A stretch of DNA of 18,320 nucleotides, from NCBI GenBank assembly GCA_023435025.1, contig JAEYSE010000057.1:1-18320 (forward strand), written 5' to 3'. How positions within the stretch are numbered: position 1 is the first letter of the stretch; the number at the start of each line of letters is the position of its first letter. The translations under genes were made by a program, and so were the position numbers. This document shows, one piece after another, positions 1-8,333 of this stretch. This DNA is from Bacillota bacterium. Lineage in GTDB: Bacteria > Bacillota > Clostridia > Christensenellales > CAG-138. Under the pieces are notes generated by a model, which made no database searches, had not been told where the DNA came from, and worked only from the letters and a program-made list of their open reading frames with translations.

Positions 1-1
1 G

Positions 2-157
2 AGCAACGCCGCCCCTTCAGGCTGCCAATCCGCTTCGTCCGCCCCGTCTGCGGAGTGTACCGCCAACGATATTATAAAATTCAAAAGCCTGCTGGACGCA
101 GGCGTTATTACCCAAGAAGAGTTTGACGCGAAGAAACGGCAGCTGCTTGGTATTTAA
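2..157 (+). CDS. 3' end of a SHOCT-domain protein (partial)
   Basis: The frame is open from the window edge and ends with TAA at 155-157, giving 51 visible residues. The last ~30 residues (IIKFKSLLDAGVITQEEFD followed by AKKRQLLGI) match the SHOCT short C-terminal domain: a hydrophobic start, the 'LLDAGVITQEEFDAKK' helix-turn-helix pattern and a terminal LL. It is preceded by a low-complexity Ser/Ala/Pro linker. SHOCT domains sit at the C-terminus of many unrelated bacterial proteins, often membrane or oligomeric ones, so the main function cannot be told from this fragment. A 5-bp hairpin (160-174) follows the stop but has no T tract, so it is not convincing as a terminator. Confidence 0.8.
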   Translation, partial: SNAAPSGCQSASSAPSAECTANDIIKFKSLLDAGVITQEEFDAKKRQLLGI

Positions 158-211
158 CACCGCTAAAACAGCGGATAAACCATACTTTTATACCGAAACG
201 GAGAGAAAAGC

Positions 212-3200
212 ATGAAAAAACGGATTTTAAGCGCGCTTCTTGTTCTTTGCATGGTATTAACCCTATTCCCATCGGCGGCGCTGGCGGCTGTTCCGGTCAT
301 CAACGAGGGAGAATTGACCGCCGCCATTGCGGCTGTCGATGAAAACGGCACGATCACCCTTGGGGCAAATATTGCCCTCACCAACACCCTTACCATTGAC
401 GGTACCAAGTCCTTTACCATTGATTTGAATGGCTATAAGCTAAGTCGCTCCGGTGGAGTTATAAAATATACAGGTACCGGCACGCTGACCATTACCGACA
501 GCAGCGCCGGAGGCGGCATGGTTCAAGCAACAGCATTCAGTACCTACGCGATAGAGAGCGACGGCAGCGGCAAACTCATCGTCAGCGGCAAGGCCGCCGT
601 CAGTTCCCCATACGTTGCCATTTATATTACAGGCGGCATAGCAGACAGGGACGTCCTTGAAATTGCCGGCGGTACTGTGAGTAGCAGTGGCAACTACTAC
701 GCTATCCGCAATAATGGCAGCGGTAATGTTGCCATCGCCGGCGGCATAATAACAGCCTACGGCGGAATAGCTTCCGGCTCAGGCAAAGTGACCGTATCGG
801 GCGGCACGGTGAAGAGTAATTTCGTCTTCGCAATTCATGCCTACGGAACCGTAAACATAATACTCACCGGCGGCACAGTGGAAGGTAGCGGCTCCAACCC
901 GGCAATCTACTGTCAAGACAGCGCGAAAATCATCATTCCCAGCGGCAAGGTGGTCATCGCAGGCTACGGCGGAGCCATGAACATAGCACCTGATTTGACG
1001 GGCTATACAAGCTACCAATGGCGCACGGCGAGCAGCGGTACGTTTACGCCAAGCACCACGCAAGCGTATACCTATGACTCTGGCCATTCTTATGTGGAGA
1101 TCAAACCCTACTACACCGCGCCCACTTCCTATACCGTAGCCTACCATCCCGGTGCAAACGGCACGGGCAGCGAGGTTACGGATACCAAGACGCAGGACGT
1201 TGCCTTAACGTTAAGGGGCGCCATCTTTAACCGCGGGGGCTTTGCGCAAACCGGCTGGGCGACCACCGATGGCGGGGCAAAAGCCTATGATCTCGGCGGC
1301 AGCTATACCGCCAACGCAGCCATCGACTTGTACCCCGTTTGGACGCCGGCTATTTTGGTCAGCAACCAGACAGAATTGGCGGCCGCCATTACGGATATCC
1401 CTGAAAACGGCACGATCAAGCTGGCCGGGAATATTACCCTGAGCAGCACATTTATCCTTTCCGGCGGCAAACCCTTCACCATCGATTTAAACGGATATAC
1501 GCTAACCAGCAGCAGCGACAGGGGCGTATTCGAAGTCAACAGCGGCACGCTGACCATTGCCGACAGCAGTGTTGATAAAGCCGGTAAGATCACCAGTACG
1601 AAAGGCTATGAAAGTTTCGGCACGATCAATGTCAATGGCGGCAACCTTGTTGTTGATAGCGGCATGGTGGAAAATCGGAATACTGATTCAAGCGTGCATA
1701 CGATTGCCGTTTCCGCGGGCAATGTGACGGTGAACGGCGGCAATGTAGAACGAAACAATGAGTCTGGTTCCGGTCATTCGATTTACAACTCGGGCAGCGG
1801 CACCATTCGCGCGAACGGCGGCGTAGTAAGCGGCGGCTACATTGAGAATTACAACACAAACGGCACCGTGACCGTGACTGGCGGCGAAGTAAGCAACGAT
1901 AACAATTTTGCGATTTACAGCACGGGTACCGTGAACGTAACCGGTGGCACGGTGAAATGTACGAGTGGTTCTAGTTCGAATGCGATTGTTAACTATGACG
2001 GCAGCGTGAACATTGGCGGCAACGGCGAAGTAATCGGTTTTAATGGGATTAGAAACGACTCCGGCACCGTGACCGTGACCGGCGGCACAATCACTGGCAG
2101 CAGCAACTATGCGATTTTCAGCGATGACGACGGCATCATCAACGTGAGCGGCGGTCAGCTAAACAGCAAATTAAGTGCGATTTACTGCAACGGAACGAGC
2201 TCCTGCGATATCGACGTGACCGGCGGCGCACTATATAGCGACGACTTCTTTGCGATTTACAATATTGGCTCAGGCGACCTGAACGTGGCCGGTACCGCCC
2301 GGGTGGAAGGGAAAACCACATCGTCTGGTGGTGCGATTTATTACACTAGCTCCGGTGAATTCACGATCGGCGGTACGGCGGTGATCACCAGTCCTCGCAG
2401 CAGTGACACAGGTGGCACGATATATTTGGGTAACAACTCCGCGCTCAATATCATCGGAGGCACAGTGCAAAACACCTATGCAGGCGCCACCGGCAACGCC
2501 ATTTTTGCGCCAAACGCAGCAATTGTGTCCATCGCAAGCACTTCGCCTGTTATCATCAAGGGCCCCGGTGCGGCAATGACCAGTGCCCCATACTTGACCA
2601 ATACCGTTATAACAACGGCAGCTACGAATATAAACGGTACGGACGGTGTTGTGACATATAATCCCGATAACATCAACACCTACAAATACCTCAAGTTTGA
2701 ACCTGCGGAAATCAAGCCTGCCTACAGCGTGACCTATCGCCCCGGTGCAAACGGTACGGGCAGCGAAACCGTCGATGCCAAAGCCATCGACGTTGCCCTG
2801 ACGCTAAGAGGTGCAATCTTTACGCGTAACGGCTATACGCAAACGGGTTGGGCATCTACCGATGGCGGCACGAAAGCCTTTGAACTGAGCGGGAGTTATA
2901 CCGCCAATGAGGCTATCACATTGTACCCTGTTTGGACGCAAAGCCCGTCCGCGCCCGGCGGCAGCGGCGGTGGAACCACCTCGCCCGCTGGTAACGTCGT
3001 GTATAACGATCCCAGCATCCCGAATGCCACCATATGGCTCAGCGGCAGCGGATTAAGCCGCGGCGACATTTTGGTAACTGAGACCATCACGAGCGGCAGC
3101 AACTATAACGCCATGCTCAAGCTGGCCAATAGCGGAGATATCCTGCAGGTGTACGATATTTCTTTGCAAAGCGGCAGAACGTCTACCGGCAGCGCCATGT

Positions 3201-3502
3201 ACCTCACGTTCGATCTGACACGCCAATACGCAGGGCAGGAATTTACGCTGGTACACAAAAAGGCCGACGGCACATTTGACTATCTCTACGCTAAGGCAGG
3301 CGCGGACGGCAAAGTCAAGTTTGGCCCCGTGTATGAGCTTTCGCCCTTCATGCTGGTGAAGGGGAGCCTGCTCTATGTGCCGACAGAGGAGGTCTTAAAC
3401 GTCCCCAAGACAGGCGATGTCTCCAACTCGCTTCTCTTTGTGCTACTGGTGCTTACCGTATGCGGTGCGGGCGTGGCGGTTCATAGAAGGAAACAGGCCT
3501 AA
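212..3502 (+). CDS. Large secreted, sortase-anchored beta-helix / InlB-repeat surface protein
   Basis: This 1096-residue protein starts at ATG 212 after a GGAGAG ribosome binding site. Residues 1-26 form a signal peptide (MKKR, a hydrophobic core, then ALAA). Two similar modules follow. Each begins with an 'ENGTI.L..NI.L....TIDLNGY.L' block and continues into short Gly/Thr/Val-rich strands such as VTVTGGTV, typical of a right-handed parallel beta-helix. Each ends in an InlB/Listeria-Bacteroides-type repeat (about residues 306-378 and 838-908) with 'GANGTGSE', 'LRGAIF' and 'TGWA.TDGG'. A Gly/Ser/Pro linker leads to a C-terminal domain of about 110 residues. The end is a sorting signal: VPKTGD (from residue 1064), a hydrophobic stretch and the basic tail RRKQA. 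It should be covalently wall-attached by a sortase that accepts VPKTG rather than LPXTG. Adhesion or glycan binding is likely but not proven; no catalytic motif was recognised. Confidence 0.88.
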   Translation: MKKRILSALLVLCMVLTLFPSAALAAVPVINEGELTAAIAAVDENGTITLGANIALTNTLTIDGTKSFTIDLNGYKLSRSGGVIKYTGTGTLTITDSSAGGGMVQATAFSTYAIESDGSGKLIVSGKAAVSSPYVAIYITGGIADRDVLEIAGGTVSSSGNYYAIRNNGSGNVAIAGGIITAYGGIASGSGKVTVSGGTVKSNFVFAIHAYGTVNIILTGGTVEGSGSNPAIYCQDSAKIIIPSGKVVIAGYGGAMNIAPDLTGYTSYQWRTASSGTFTPSTTQAYTYDSGHSYVEIKPYYTAPTSYTVAYHPGANGTGSEVTDTKTQDVALTLRGAIFNRGGFAQTGWATTDGGAKAYDLGGSYTANAAIDLYPVWTPAILVSNQTELAAAITDIPENGTIKLAGNITLSSTFILSGGKPFTIDLNGYTLTSSSDRGVFEVNSGTLTIADSSVDKAGKITSTKGYESFGTINVNGGNLVVDSGMVENRNTDSSVHTIAVSAGNVTVNGGNVERNNESGSGHSIYNSGSGTIRANGGVVSGGYIENYNTNGTVTVTGGEVSNDNNFAIYSTGTVNVTGGTVKCTSGSSSNAIVNYDGSVNIGGNGEVIGFNGIRNDSGTVTVTGGTITGSSNYAIFSDDDGIINVSGGQLNSKLSAIYCNGTSSCDIDVTGGALYSDDFFAIYNIGSGDLNVAGTARVEGKTTSSGGAIYYTSSGEFTIGGTAVITSPRSSDTGGTIYLGNNSALNIIGGTVQNTYAGATGNAIFAPNAAIVSIASTSPVIIKGPGAAMTSAPYLTNTVITTAATNINGTDGVVTYNPDNINTYKYLKFEPAEIKPAYSVTYRPGANGTGSETVDAKAIDVALTLRGAIFTRNGYTQTGWASTDGGTKAFELSGSYTANEAITLYPVWTQSPSAPGGSGGGTTSPAGNVVYNDPSIPNATIWLSGSGLSRGDILVTETITSGSNYNAMLKLANSGDILQVYDISLQSGRTSTGSAMYLTFDLTRQYAGQEFTLVHKKADGTFDYLYAKAGADGKVKFGPVYELSPFMLVKGSLLYVPTEEVLNVPKTGDVSNSLLFVLLVLTVCGAGVAVHRRKQA

Positions 3503-3523
3503 GAACATAAAAACGGCAACATC

Positions 3524-3555
3524 AAAGCGCGGCGTCCTTAGGGATGCCGCGCTTT
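3524..3555. terminator. Bidirectional hairpin between convergent genes
   Basis: A 14-bp stem (AAAGCGCGGCGTCC paired with GGATGCCGCGCTTT, one G.U pair) closes a 4-nt loop. It sits between the plus-strand surface protein and the minus-strand glmS. The T-rich tail is weak on the plus strand. On the minus strand a GTTTTTATG run follows about 10 nt after the stem. Confidence 0.65.
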
Positions 3556-3580
3556 GTGTCTGAATGTAGGAATTGTCTAT

Positions 3581-3630
3581 GCGAAACACATAATGGAAAG
3601 TTCGGTTGACGTAAACATAATGCGAAGTTC
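3581..3630. repeat. Two imperfect direct repeats, possible IS end remnant
   Basis: CATAATGGAAAGTTC (3589-3603) and CATAATGCGAAGTTC (3616-3630) match at 13 of 15 positions with a 27-bp period, and each follows a similar CG(T)AAA context. Read on the minus strand they give GAACTTCGCATTATGTTTACG. Spaced terminal repeats of this kind resemble the multiple end repeats of IS21-type elements. No transposase is present, so this would be a solo end or relic. The remaining bases between 3503 and 3675 show nothing except the hairpin upstream. Confidence 0.35.
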
Positions 3631-3675
3631 ACCTTTGCTTCCGAACTGCAATGGGCGTTACTTTTCTCCCTAACC

Positions 3676-5502
3676 CTACTCCACCGTAACGGACTTTGCG
3701 AGATTGCGGGGTTTGTCGATATCGCAGCCCTTCAGGGAGGAGATGTAGTAGGAAAGAAGCTGCAGCGGCAGCACGGAAAGCGAGGGCAGCGTGAACGCGT
3801 TGCCTTCGGGCAGCCAGATGACATGGTCCGCCGCCTCCCCAACGCCGGGAGCACCCGTTTGCGCCAGAGCAATCACATACGCGCCGCGCGCCTTGACCTC
3901 GCGGATGTTGCTGATCATTTTCTCAAGCAGCGAACGGTTTGTGCACAGCGCCACAACAAGCGTCCCCTGCTCGATAAGGGAGATGGTGCCGTGCTTGAGT
4001 TCACCCGCCGGGTACGCTTCGGAATGGATGTAGGAAACTTCCTTGAGCTTCAGGGAACCCTCCAGCGCCAGCATGTAGTCCAGATTCCGGCCAATGAAAT
4101 AAACGTCCTTGTGGCTGAAGAACTGGGAGGCGAGATACTGGATTTCCGTATGGTCACTCAGCAGCTTTTCCGCCTTTTGGGGCAGCAGCTTGAGTTCTTC
4201 CATGCGCTGTTCGATCAGTTCAGACGCGAGCGTACCTCGCACCTTGCCCAGGTGCAGCGTCAGCAAATAGATCATCGCAAGCTGCGTGCTATATGCCTTG
4301 GTGGTGGCCACGGCGATTTCGGGACCCGCCCAGGTGTAGAGCACGTCGTCGCTTTCGTTCGCGATGGCGCTGCCCACCACGTTTACAATGGAGACGATCT
4401 TCGCCCCCCGCGCCTTCGCTTCCCTGAGAGCAAAGAGCGTATCGATCGTTTCGCCGCTCTGGGAGATGACGATACATAACGTTTTGTCGTTGACCAGAGG
4501 ATCGCTGTACCGGAATTCCGAGGCAAGGTCGCAGGAGGCTGGAATGCGCAGCGCGTCGCGCAGCAGCGTCTGACCGATGCACCCCACGTGCCAGGCCGAG
4601 CCGCAGGCGATGAGCTGTATCCTATCCACGCCCTTCAGATAGTCTTCGGTGATGTTTTTGAGTTCCAGCTCGATATTCCCGCCGCGCATACGGGGGGAAA
4701 TCGTATCACGCAGGGCTTTTGGCTGCTCCATGATCTCCTTGATCATGAAATGCTCATACCCGCCCTTTTCCGCGGAAGCGACGTCCCAGGTGATGGTCTC
4801 GCTTTCGCGCGTTACCGGGTCGCCCTGCTTGTCATAAAGCTTCACTTCATCCGGCGTAATAACAGCAAGTTCCCGTTCGTGGAGACGAAGCACCTTGCGG
4901 GTGTGCTGCAAAAGTGCCGGTACGTCGGACGCGATAAAGTTTTCGCCTTCACCCAGGCCCACAACAAGCGGACTGTCCTTGCGCGTGGCGATGATGGTGT
5001 TTGGATGGTCCGAGAATAAAATGCCCAGAGCGAACGCACCTTCCAAAAACCCCATGGCCTCCTGCGCTGCGGCCACAGGATCGCCTTGGTAGCAGTAATC
5101 CAGAAGCTGCGAAACGATCTCGGTATCCGTCTGGGAGCAGAACGTATAGCCATGTCCAGCAAGAAAGTTCCGGAGCGTCATATAGTTTTCGACAATGCCG
5201 TTGTGTACCACCGCCACCCTGCCGCTGTGGGAAAGATGCGGGTGGGCGTTCGTATCCGAAGGTTCCCCGTGCGTTGCCCAGCGCGTATGGCCGATGCCGC
5301 ATACGCCAACGAGCTTCGCGCCATCCTCTGTACGCTCTTTGAGTATGGCGAGGCGGCCCTGCGCTTTGATGACTTCGATGCCCTCATTTGCTGCCACCGC
5401 AAGACCCGCAGAGTCATAACCACGGTATTCGAGCTTAGACAGGCCATTTAAAAGGATCGGCGCTGCCTGGCGCGTTCCGGTATAACCGACGATTCCACAC
5501 AT
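3676..5502 (-). CDS. glmS: Glutamine--fructose-6-phosphate aminotransferase (isomerizing)
   Basis: This cytosolic enzyme makes glucosamine-6-phosphate from fructose-6-phosphate and glutamine, the entry step to UDP-GlcNAc and peptidoglycan. The 608-residue length is normal. It begins MCGIVGYTG, with Cys2 as the N-terminal nucleophile of the glutaminase domain (about residues 1-215), which also carries GHTRWATHG and HNGIVENY. Two SIS sugar-isomerase domains follow, with CGSAWHVG, SQSGETIDTL, TKAYSTQL and EAYPAGELKHG. The C-terminus ends DKPRNLAKSVTVE, matching the family ending. The start is fixed by GGGAGG just upstream and by the need for Cys at position 2. It lies 112 bp downstream of psuG on the same strand and has its own promoter. 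The short leader shows no glmS ribozyme. Confidence 0.98.
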   Translation of the reverse strand: MCGIVGYTGTRQAAPILLNGLSKLEYRGYDSAGLAVAANEGIEVIKAQGRLAILKERTEDGAKLVGVCGIGHTRWATHGEPSDTNAHPHLSHSGRVAVVHNGIVENYMTLRNFLAGHGYTFCSQTDTEIVSQLLDYCYQGDPVAAAQEAMGFLEGAFALGILFSDHPNTIIATRKDSPLVVGLGEGENFIASDVPALLQHTRKVLRLHERELAVITPDEVKLYDKQGDPVTRESETITWDVASAEKGGYEHFMIKEIMEQPKALRDTISPRMRGGNIELELKNITEDYLKGVDRIQLIACGSAWHVGCIGQTLLRDALRIPASCDLASEFRYSDPLVNDKTLCIVISQSGETIDTLFALREAKARGAKIVSIVNVVGSAIANESDDVLYTWAGPEIAVATTKAYSTQLAMIYLLTLHLGKVRGTLASELIEQRMEELKLLPQKAEKLLSDHTEIQYLASQFFSHKDVYFIGRNLDYMLALEGSLKLKEVSYIHSEAYPAGELKHGTISLIEQGTLVVALCTNRSLLEKMISNIREVKARGAYVIALAQTGAPGVGEAADHVIWLPEGNAFTLPSLSVLPLQLLSYYISSLKGCDIDKPRNLAKSVTVE

Positions 5503-5544
5503 GATCTTTCCCTCCCATAACGCTTCTTAAAAATATATACGGTT

Positions 5545-5573
5545 ACTATACCTTGCATGCGGCCGAAAAGCAA
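5545..5573 (-). promoter_or_regulatory. Putative sigma-A promoter of glmS
   Basis: On the minus strand, TTGCTT (5573-5568) and TATAGT (5550-5545) are separated by exactly 17 bp. The -10 box lies about 40 bp upstream of the glmS start codon, within the psuG-glmS gap. This suggests glmS can be transcribed independently of the dapF-psuK-psuG operon. Confidence 0.5.
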
Positions 5574-5614
5574 AACTTCCATAGCTCCGGCAAGGTGAAA
5601 CATGAAGGATTGCG

Positions 5615-6526
5615 TTACAGCGCACACGCAATGGCGGCCGCCAGCCGCACATTGTTGTAGACAAGCTGTATGTTCGAAGCCAGGCTTTCCCCGCCGGTGA
5701 GCTCCTTGACCCGCGCAAGCAGGAAGGGCGTAGAGTCCTTGCCCCGGATGTTCTGCTGCTGAGCTTCCTGCAGTGCCTGATCGACCGCTTTTTGCATAAC
5801 GTCCGCATCCAAAGAATATTCCGCCGGGATGGGGTTCGTGATGAGCATGCCGCCAGGGTAGCCCATATCGCGCTGCATACGTATGGAAGCCGCAATTTCC
5901 TCCGGCGTATCCATGCGGTAGTCTACCGCAAACCCGCTTTTGCGCGTAAAGAACGCGGGAAGCTCCTTTGTGCCATAGCCGATGACGGGCACGCCCCGGG
6001 TCTCTAGGTATTCAAGCGTCAGCCCTAAGTCCAGAATGCTTTTTGCGCCTGCGCAAACAACGGCGACGGGCGTCTGGCCCAGTTCCTCAAGGTCCGCTGA
6101 AATATCCATGGTGGTTTCAGCACCCCGGTGCACGCCACCTATGCCGCCGGTGGCGAACACGCGAATTCCCGCCATGGCCGCTATGATCATCGTAGCTGCG
6201 ACCGTCGTTGCCCCGTCCTTCTTTTGCGCACAGAGTATGGGGATATCCCGCCTGCTCGCCTTTGTGACGGAGGTGCCGGCCTTACCGAAATAATCGATCT
6301 GCTCTTCCGTCAGGCCCGCGCACAGTTTCCCGCCGATGATTGCGATTGTGGCGGGCTCCGCGCCCGCTTCGCGCGCGATGCGTTCGCAGTTAAGCGCCGT
6401 CTTTACATTTTCCGGGTACGGCATACCGTGGGATATAATGGTGCTTTCAAGCGCAATCACCGGGCGGCCCTCATCCAAGGCCTTTTGGACTTTGGGGCTG
6501 ATGGAAAGCAGAGAGTTCGTGTTCAT
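5615..6526 (-). CDS. psuG: Pseudouridine-5'-phosphate glycosidase
   Basis: PsuG reversibly cleaves the C-C glycosidic bond of pseudouridine 5'-phosphate to uracil and ribose 5-phosphate, the second step of pseudouridine salvage. The 303-residue protein shows the family blocks: ALESTIISHGMPYP with Glu27, FATGGIGGVHRGAE, and VCAGAKSILDLGLTLEYLET. Lys162 in that last block aligns with the lysine that forms the ring-opened ribose adduct in E. coli PsuG. GYPGGMLITNPIP and the C-terminal block are also present. The start ATG overlaps the psuK stop as ATGA, with an AAGGAG site upstream, so the two are translationally coupled. This partner is the best evidence for the kinase assignment next to it. 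Confidence 0.96.
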   Translation of the reverse strand: MNTNSLLSISPKVQKALDEGRPVIALESTIISHGMPYPENVKTALNCERIAREAGAEPATIAIIGGKLCAGLTEEQIDYFGKAGTSVTKASRRDIPILCAQKKDGATTVAATMIIAAMAGIRVFATGGIGGVHRGAETTMDISADLEELGQTPVAVVCAGAKSILDLGLTLEYLETRGVPVIGYGTKELPAFFTRKSGFAVDYRMDTPEEIAASIRMQRDMGYPGGMLITNPIPAEYSLDADVMQKAVDQALQEAQQQNIRGKDSTPFLLARVKELTGGESLASNIQLVYNNVRLAAAIACAL

Positions 6527-7497
6527 GGTTTGTTCTCCTTGTGTGGTTGTTCGTGCGGGTGCTCAAATGTGTGAAACAGTGTGGGCGAGAGCGTTCCGCT
6601 CAAAATTCGGGAACCGGCGGCCAGTTGGCCGGCCAGCGCGCAGCGCATCACGGAATAGCCCTGAAGCTCCGCCCAGATCAATCCCGCCGTCATGGCGTCT
6701 CCCGCACCGGTAAAATCGCGCACGGGCGCGCCGGAACCAACCTCGGAAGGCAGCATGCCCCGGTCCCGCCCATCCGTATAGTATACGCCTTCCCGGCCCA
6801 GCGAAATATAAACGCGCTTGACGCCGCGCTCCAAAAAGAAATCCCCCGCCCTTCTCACGCCATCCTCGCTGGAACAGTCAATTCCGCTCATGACTTCTGC
6901 CTCCAGGCGATTGGGCTTGACGGCGTACAAACGATGAAGTATGGGTATAATCCTTGTCGCTTTGTGCGCGCTCACCGGATCCGCGAACAGCGGTGCTGTG
7001 ACGGACTCCGCCAAATAGGAAAGCGTCGCTGCGGGCAGGTTTGCGTCCAGCACCACAAGCGGCGCGGTGTTGCATATGGGAACAAGTAAAGCAAGCGCCT
7101 TGGGGCTGAGTGTTTCCACAGCCTCCATCTGATTGATGGCGTACAGCATGTCGCCGTCCGCGTCATGCAGGCAAAGGTAGATGCCGCTGCCGCGCGGGGC
7201 AACGAGTGTGTGCAGTGTACCGATACCGTCCTCGCGGCAGCTTTTCAGTAAAGCTGAACCAAAGGTATCGTTGCCTACAGCGGTGATCAATTCCACAGGC
7301 AGGCTAAGCCGCGCGATCCCCCAAGCGATATTATGGCCCACGCCGCCCGGGCGCAGCGCTACTTTACCCGGGTTGGAGTCCCGAAGCGTCAATGGCGCGT
7401 GCGGCGTGCCCAGCACATCCATGTTCATCCCGCCGACTACAACGACGGGCTGCATGGCAGTATTTTCTTCCGGCTGTCTGGCCGAAGCGCCGCTCAC
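6523..7497 (-). CDS. psuK: PfkB-family kinase, probable pseudouridine kinase
   Basis: This 324-residue ribokinase/PfkB-fold kinase has the N-terminal signature GGVGHNIAWGIARL (about residues 51-64) and the C-terminal signature DFTGAGDAM (261-269), with Asp267 as catalytic base. VKPNRLEAE (about 193-201) is the metal/phosphate-binding NxxE region. It most likely phosphorylates pseudouridine to pseudouridine 5'-phosphate, because it sits immediately upstream of psuG with a 4-bp ATGA overlap. The start chosen is GTG at 7497, which overlaps the dapF stop (GTGA) and has AGAGGA about 8 nt upstream. The ATG at residue 15 (near 7455), just before VVVVGGMNMDVLG, is a reasonable alternative. Other nucleoside or sugar specificities cannot be excluded from sequence alone. 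Confidence 0.88.
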   Translation of the reverse strand: MSGASARQPEENTAMQPVVVVGGMNMDVLGTPHAPLTLRDSNPGKVALRPGGVGHNIAWGIARLSLPVELITAVGNDTFGSALLKSCREDGIGTLHTLVAPRGSGIYLCLHDADGDMLYAINQMEAVETLSPKALALLVPICNTAPLVVLDANLPAATLSYLAESVTAPLFADPVSAHKATRIIPILHRLYAVKPNRLEAEVMSGIDCSSEDGVRRAGDFFLERGVKRVYISLGREGVYYTDGRDRGMLPSEVGSGAPVRDFTGAGDAMTAGLIWAELQGYSVMRCALAGQLAAGSRILSGTLSPTLFHTFEHPHEQPHKENKP

Positions 7498-8333
7498 AAC
7501 TTTTCCTCTGGAAAATCGGCGTCAAATACGATTTCAGCAGGCCCGGTCATATATACGGTCCCCTCCTCCGCCCAGTCGATATGCAATACCCCAAGTTCCA
7601 GATGCACGTCCACCGACCGGCCGGTCAGCCCGTTTTTCGCGCACAGCACCGCAGTGCCGCAGGAGCCCGTACCGCAGGCAAGCGTTGCCCCCGCGCCGCG
7701 CTCCCATGTGCGCATCTCGATGTTATCGTGGTCAATCACCCGGAAGAAGTTCACGTTGGTCCGCTGCGGGAATGTGCTGTGTTTTTCAATGGCCGGGCCG
7801 TAAGTCCTTAGATCAAATGTCTTCGGATCTACTACCTGAACCGCCGTATGGGGTACGCCCATGCGCACCGAAGAGAATGTGAATTCCTGATCCAAAGCGA
7901 CTAGCCTACGGTTGAGGCATTCCCCCTCCCCCACTGCGGGTATATCCGTGCAGTCAAACAAAGGCTTGCCCATATCCACGCGTACGCCTGCCACACCGCC
8001 AAATTCATCTACCAATAGCTGCGGCTTGATTTCCCCCGCGAGCGTTTCCACGGTGAATGCTTTCTTTTTGACCAGTCCGCGCTCGTAGGCGTACTTTGAG
8101 AACGCGCGGATGCCGTTGCCGCACATTTCAGCTTCGCTGCCGTCCGCGTTGATAATGCGCATGCGGATGTCACATATAAAGGAAGGAAGGGCGATTAAAA
8201 GCCCGTCCGCACCCACGCCGGTCTGGCGGTGGCAAAGAACGGGCGCTATCAGATTATAATCCCGCTCCGGGGCTTGCATGGCATCGATCAACAGGAAGTC
8301 GTTTCCAAGACCATGTACCTTGGTAAAGCGCAT
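7494..8333 (-). CDS. dapF: Diaminopimelate epimerase
   Basis: DapF interconverts LL- and meso-diaminopimelate for lysine and peptidoglycan synthesis, without a cofactor. From ATG 8333 the protein is 279 residues, a normal length, beginning MRFTKVHGLGNDFLLID. Both catalytic cysteines are visible: Cys71 in EMCGNGIRAF and Cys220 in ACGTGSCGTAV. Further family blocks are RTNVNFF and ERGAGAT. The frame is open upstream to 8504, but the start at 8333 is fixed by a perfect AGGAGGT site and by the family N-terminus. Its stop overlaps the psuK start, making it the first gene of a dapF-psuK-psuG unit. Nothing suggests loss of function. Confidence 0.97.
   Translation of the reverse strand: MRFTKVHGLGNDFLLIDAMQAPERDYNLIAPVLCHRQTGVGADGLLIALPSFICDIRMRIINADGSEAEMCGNGIRAFSKYAYERGLVKKKAFTVETLAGEIKPQLLVDEFGGVAGVRVDMGKPLFDCTDIPAVGEGECLNRRLVALDQEFTFSSVRMGVPHTAVQVVDPKTFDLRTYGPAIEKHSTFPQRTNVNFFRVIDHDNIEMRTWERGAGATLACGTGSCGTAVLCAKNGLTGRSVDVHLELGVLHIDWAEEGTVYMTGPAEIVFDADFPEEKL

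Noticed and set aside
1600..2450. CRISPR-like or tandem DNA repeats
   Set aside because: The regular GGCGGC/ACCGTGACC motifs are codons of beta-helix strands in the surface protein; units vary in length and are coding.
3823..4479. 218-residue plus-strand ORF opposite glmS
   Set aside because: It lies wholly antisense to a well-matched glmS and has no family features; a GC-rich shadow frame.
5503..5614. glmS ribozyme/riboswitch upstream of glmS
   Set aside because: The gap to psuG is only 112 bp, shorter than the usual ribozyme, and no conserved core sequence is visible; a plain promoter explains it.
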